Source: Candidatus Brevibacterium intestinigallinarum (GTDB lineage: Bacteria; Actinomycetota; Actinomycetes; Actinomycetales; Brevibacteriaceae). Taken from it: DNA of 6,748 nucleotides. The stretch covers positions 1-6,748 of the forward strand of contig DWZY01000214.1 in NCBI GenBank assembly GCA_019117325.1, written 5' to 3'. Positions 6,241-6,748 of this stretch are shown piece after piece. Numbering within the stretch: the first letter of the stretch is position 1; each line of letters opens with the position of its first letter. Under the pieces are notes generated by a model, which saw nothing but the letters and a program-made list of their open reading frames with translations, made no database searches and was not told the origin of the DNA. The translations under genes and the position numbers were made by a program.

Positions 6241-6748
6241 TGTCCCAGCAGAACGGCGGTACACCCGACGGACAGAGGCCCTGGGAGCAGGAGTCGACGT
6301 CGGCCACTCCGCATGTCTTCCCGTTCGGCACCCCCGCGCAGGGCGAGCAGGATGCACCCCAGGTGCAGACGCCGCCGCAGGGATCCCAGCCGCAGCAGTG
6401 GGGCCAGCATGCGCCGCAGCAGGGCTCGCAGCCCCAGCAGTGGAGTGAGCCCCAGCAGTGGGGCCAGCAGGGTTCCCAGCCTCAGCAGTGGGCCCCGCAG
6501 CAGGAGCAGTACGGCTCGCAGCAGCAGTGGGGCGGAGCGCCGCAGCAGTACGGGCAGGACCCCTATGGCCAGGCGCCGTACGGCCAAGACCCCTACGGCC
6601 AGGACACGAACGGGCAGGATCCGTACGGCCAGCAGCCTTCGGCTCCCCAGTACGGCGACCCGGCCGCCGCGGCCCCGCATCCCGGTGCCCAGCAGTCGGA
6701 CCCGTGGGCTCAGCCGTCCTTCGGCTCCGGCCCTCAGCATCCGCAGCA
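6240..6748 (+). CDS. Gln/Pro/Gly/Tyr-rich repeat protein of unknown function (partial, cut by window edge)
   Basis: The reading frame opens at ATG 6240-6242, overlapping the gcvH stop by one base, with AGGAG at 6231-6235 and a 4-base spacer. It stays open for 169 codons to the right edge. The visible part starts MSQQNGGTPDGQRPWEQE and is low-complexity: SQPQQWGQ-type units first, then YGQDPYGQ-type units, with few charged and almost no hydrophobic residues. No signal peptide, membrane helix or catalytic motif is visible. Many actinobacterial proteins have such a disordered Q/P/G/Y-rich N-terminus in front of membrane helices or a small globular domain, so the functional part is probably beyond the edge. 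In many actinobacteria gcvH is followed by the gene of the FHA-domain regulator GarA, but GarA lacks this kind of tail, so I do not assign it. Steady codon phase, the ribosome binding site and coupling to gcvH show it is a real gene. Confidence 0.8.
   Translation, partial: MSQQNGGTPDGQRPWEQESTSATPHVFPFGTPAQGEQDAPQVQTPPQGSQPQQWGQHAPQQGSQPQQWSEPQQWGQQGSQPQQWAPQQEQYGSQQQWGGAPQQYGQDPYGQAPYGQDPYGQDTNGQDPYGQQPSAPQYGDPAAAAPHPGAQQSDPWAQPSFGSGPQHPQ
6381..6635 (+). repeat. In-frame degenerate repeats encoding Q/W/Y/G-rich units
   Basis: Two repeat blocks lie in the last gene. About 6381-6500 encodes units of the form GSQPQQWGQ (three GSQPQQW copies plus EPQQWGQ variants). About 6546-6635 encodes five YGQDPYGQ-like units, one of them changed to TNGQ. 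Unit copies differ at synonymous positions, so the protein sequence seems to be kept while the DNA drifts. Confidence 0.8.

Noticed and set aside
6207..6740. Minus-strand 177-codon open frame rich in Leu and Arg
   Set aside because: It is the antisense image of CAG/CCG-rich repeats, which read as Leu/Arg on the other strand; the plus-strand frame has a ribosome binding site and coupling to gcvH.

Overview
The window is very GC-rich, with strong G/C preference at third codon positions, short gaps and strong AGGAGG-type ribosome binding sites. It is almost certainly chromosomal DNA of a high-GC actinobacterium. A Micrococcales-like genus is my guess, but nothing here fixes the genus. No phage, insertion-sequence or CRISPR signature was seen.

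Layout, left to right: (1) Minus strand, cut by the left edge: the first 240 codons of a nonribosomal peptide synthetase of the Pls/PosA type (the epsilon-poly-L-lysine synthetase family), covering the N-terminal part of the adenylation domain. (2) A divergent ~200-bp gap, then a plus-strand thioesterase-like protein with a double-hotdog layout; its stop codon lies inside a perfect 14-bp tandem duplication. (3) A two-gene plus-strand operon with a 4-bp GTGA overlap. It encodes two full-length ABC half-transporters of the CydD-like/CydC-like exporter class, each with a six-helix membrane domain fused to an intact ATPase domain, so very likely a heterodimer. (4) A long hairpin terminator shared with a convergent minus-strand tRNA-Pro(GGG), which has its own plausible promoter. 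(5) gcvH, the lipoyl carrier protein of the glycine cleavage system, overlapping by one base the start of a Gln/Pro/Gly/Tyr-rich repeat protein that runs off the right edge.

How the genes may work together: the tRNA, gcvH and the terminator are ordinary housekeeping parts. The left half is more speculative. A Pls/PosA synthetase, a thioesterase-like enzyme and a heterodimeric ABC exporter lie within 5.5 kb. They could be a small biosynthesis-and-export locus for a cationic isopeptide, or unrelated neighbours. The sequence shows the gene identities but does not prove the link. The two edge genes, which have no complete reading frame in the window, are the entries most easily missed.
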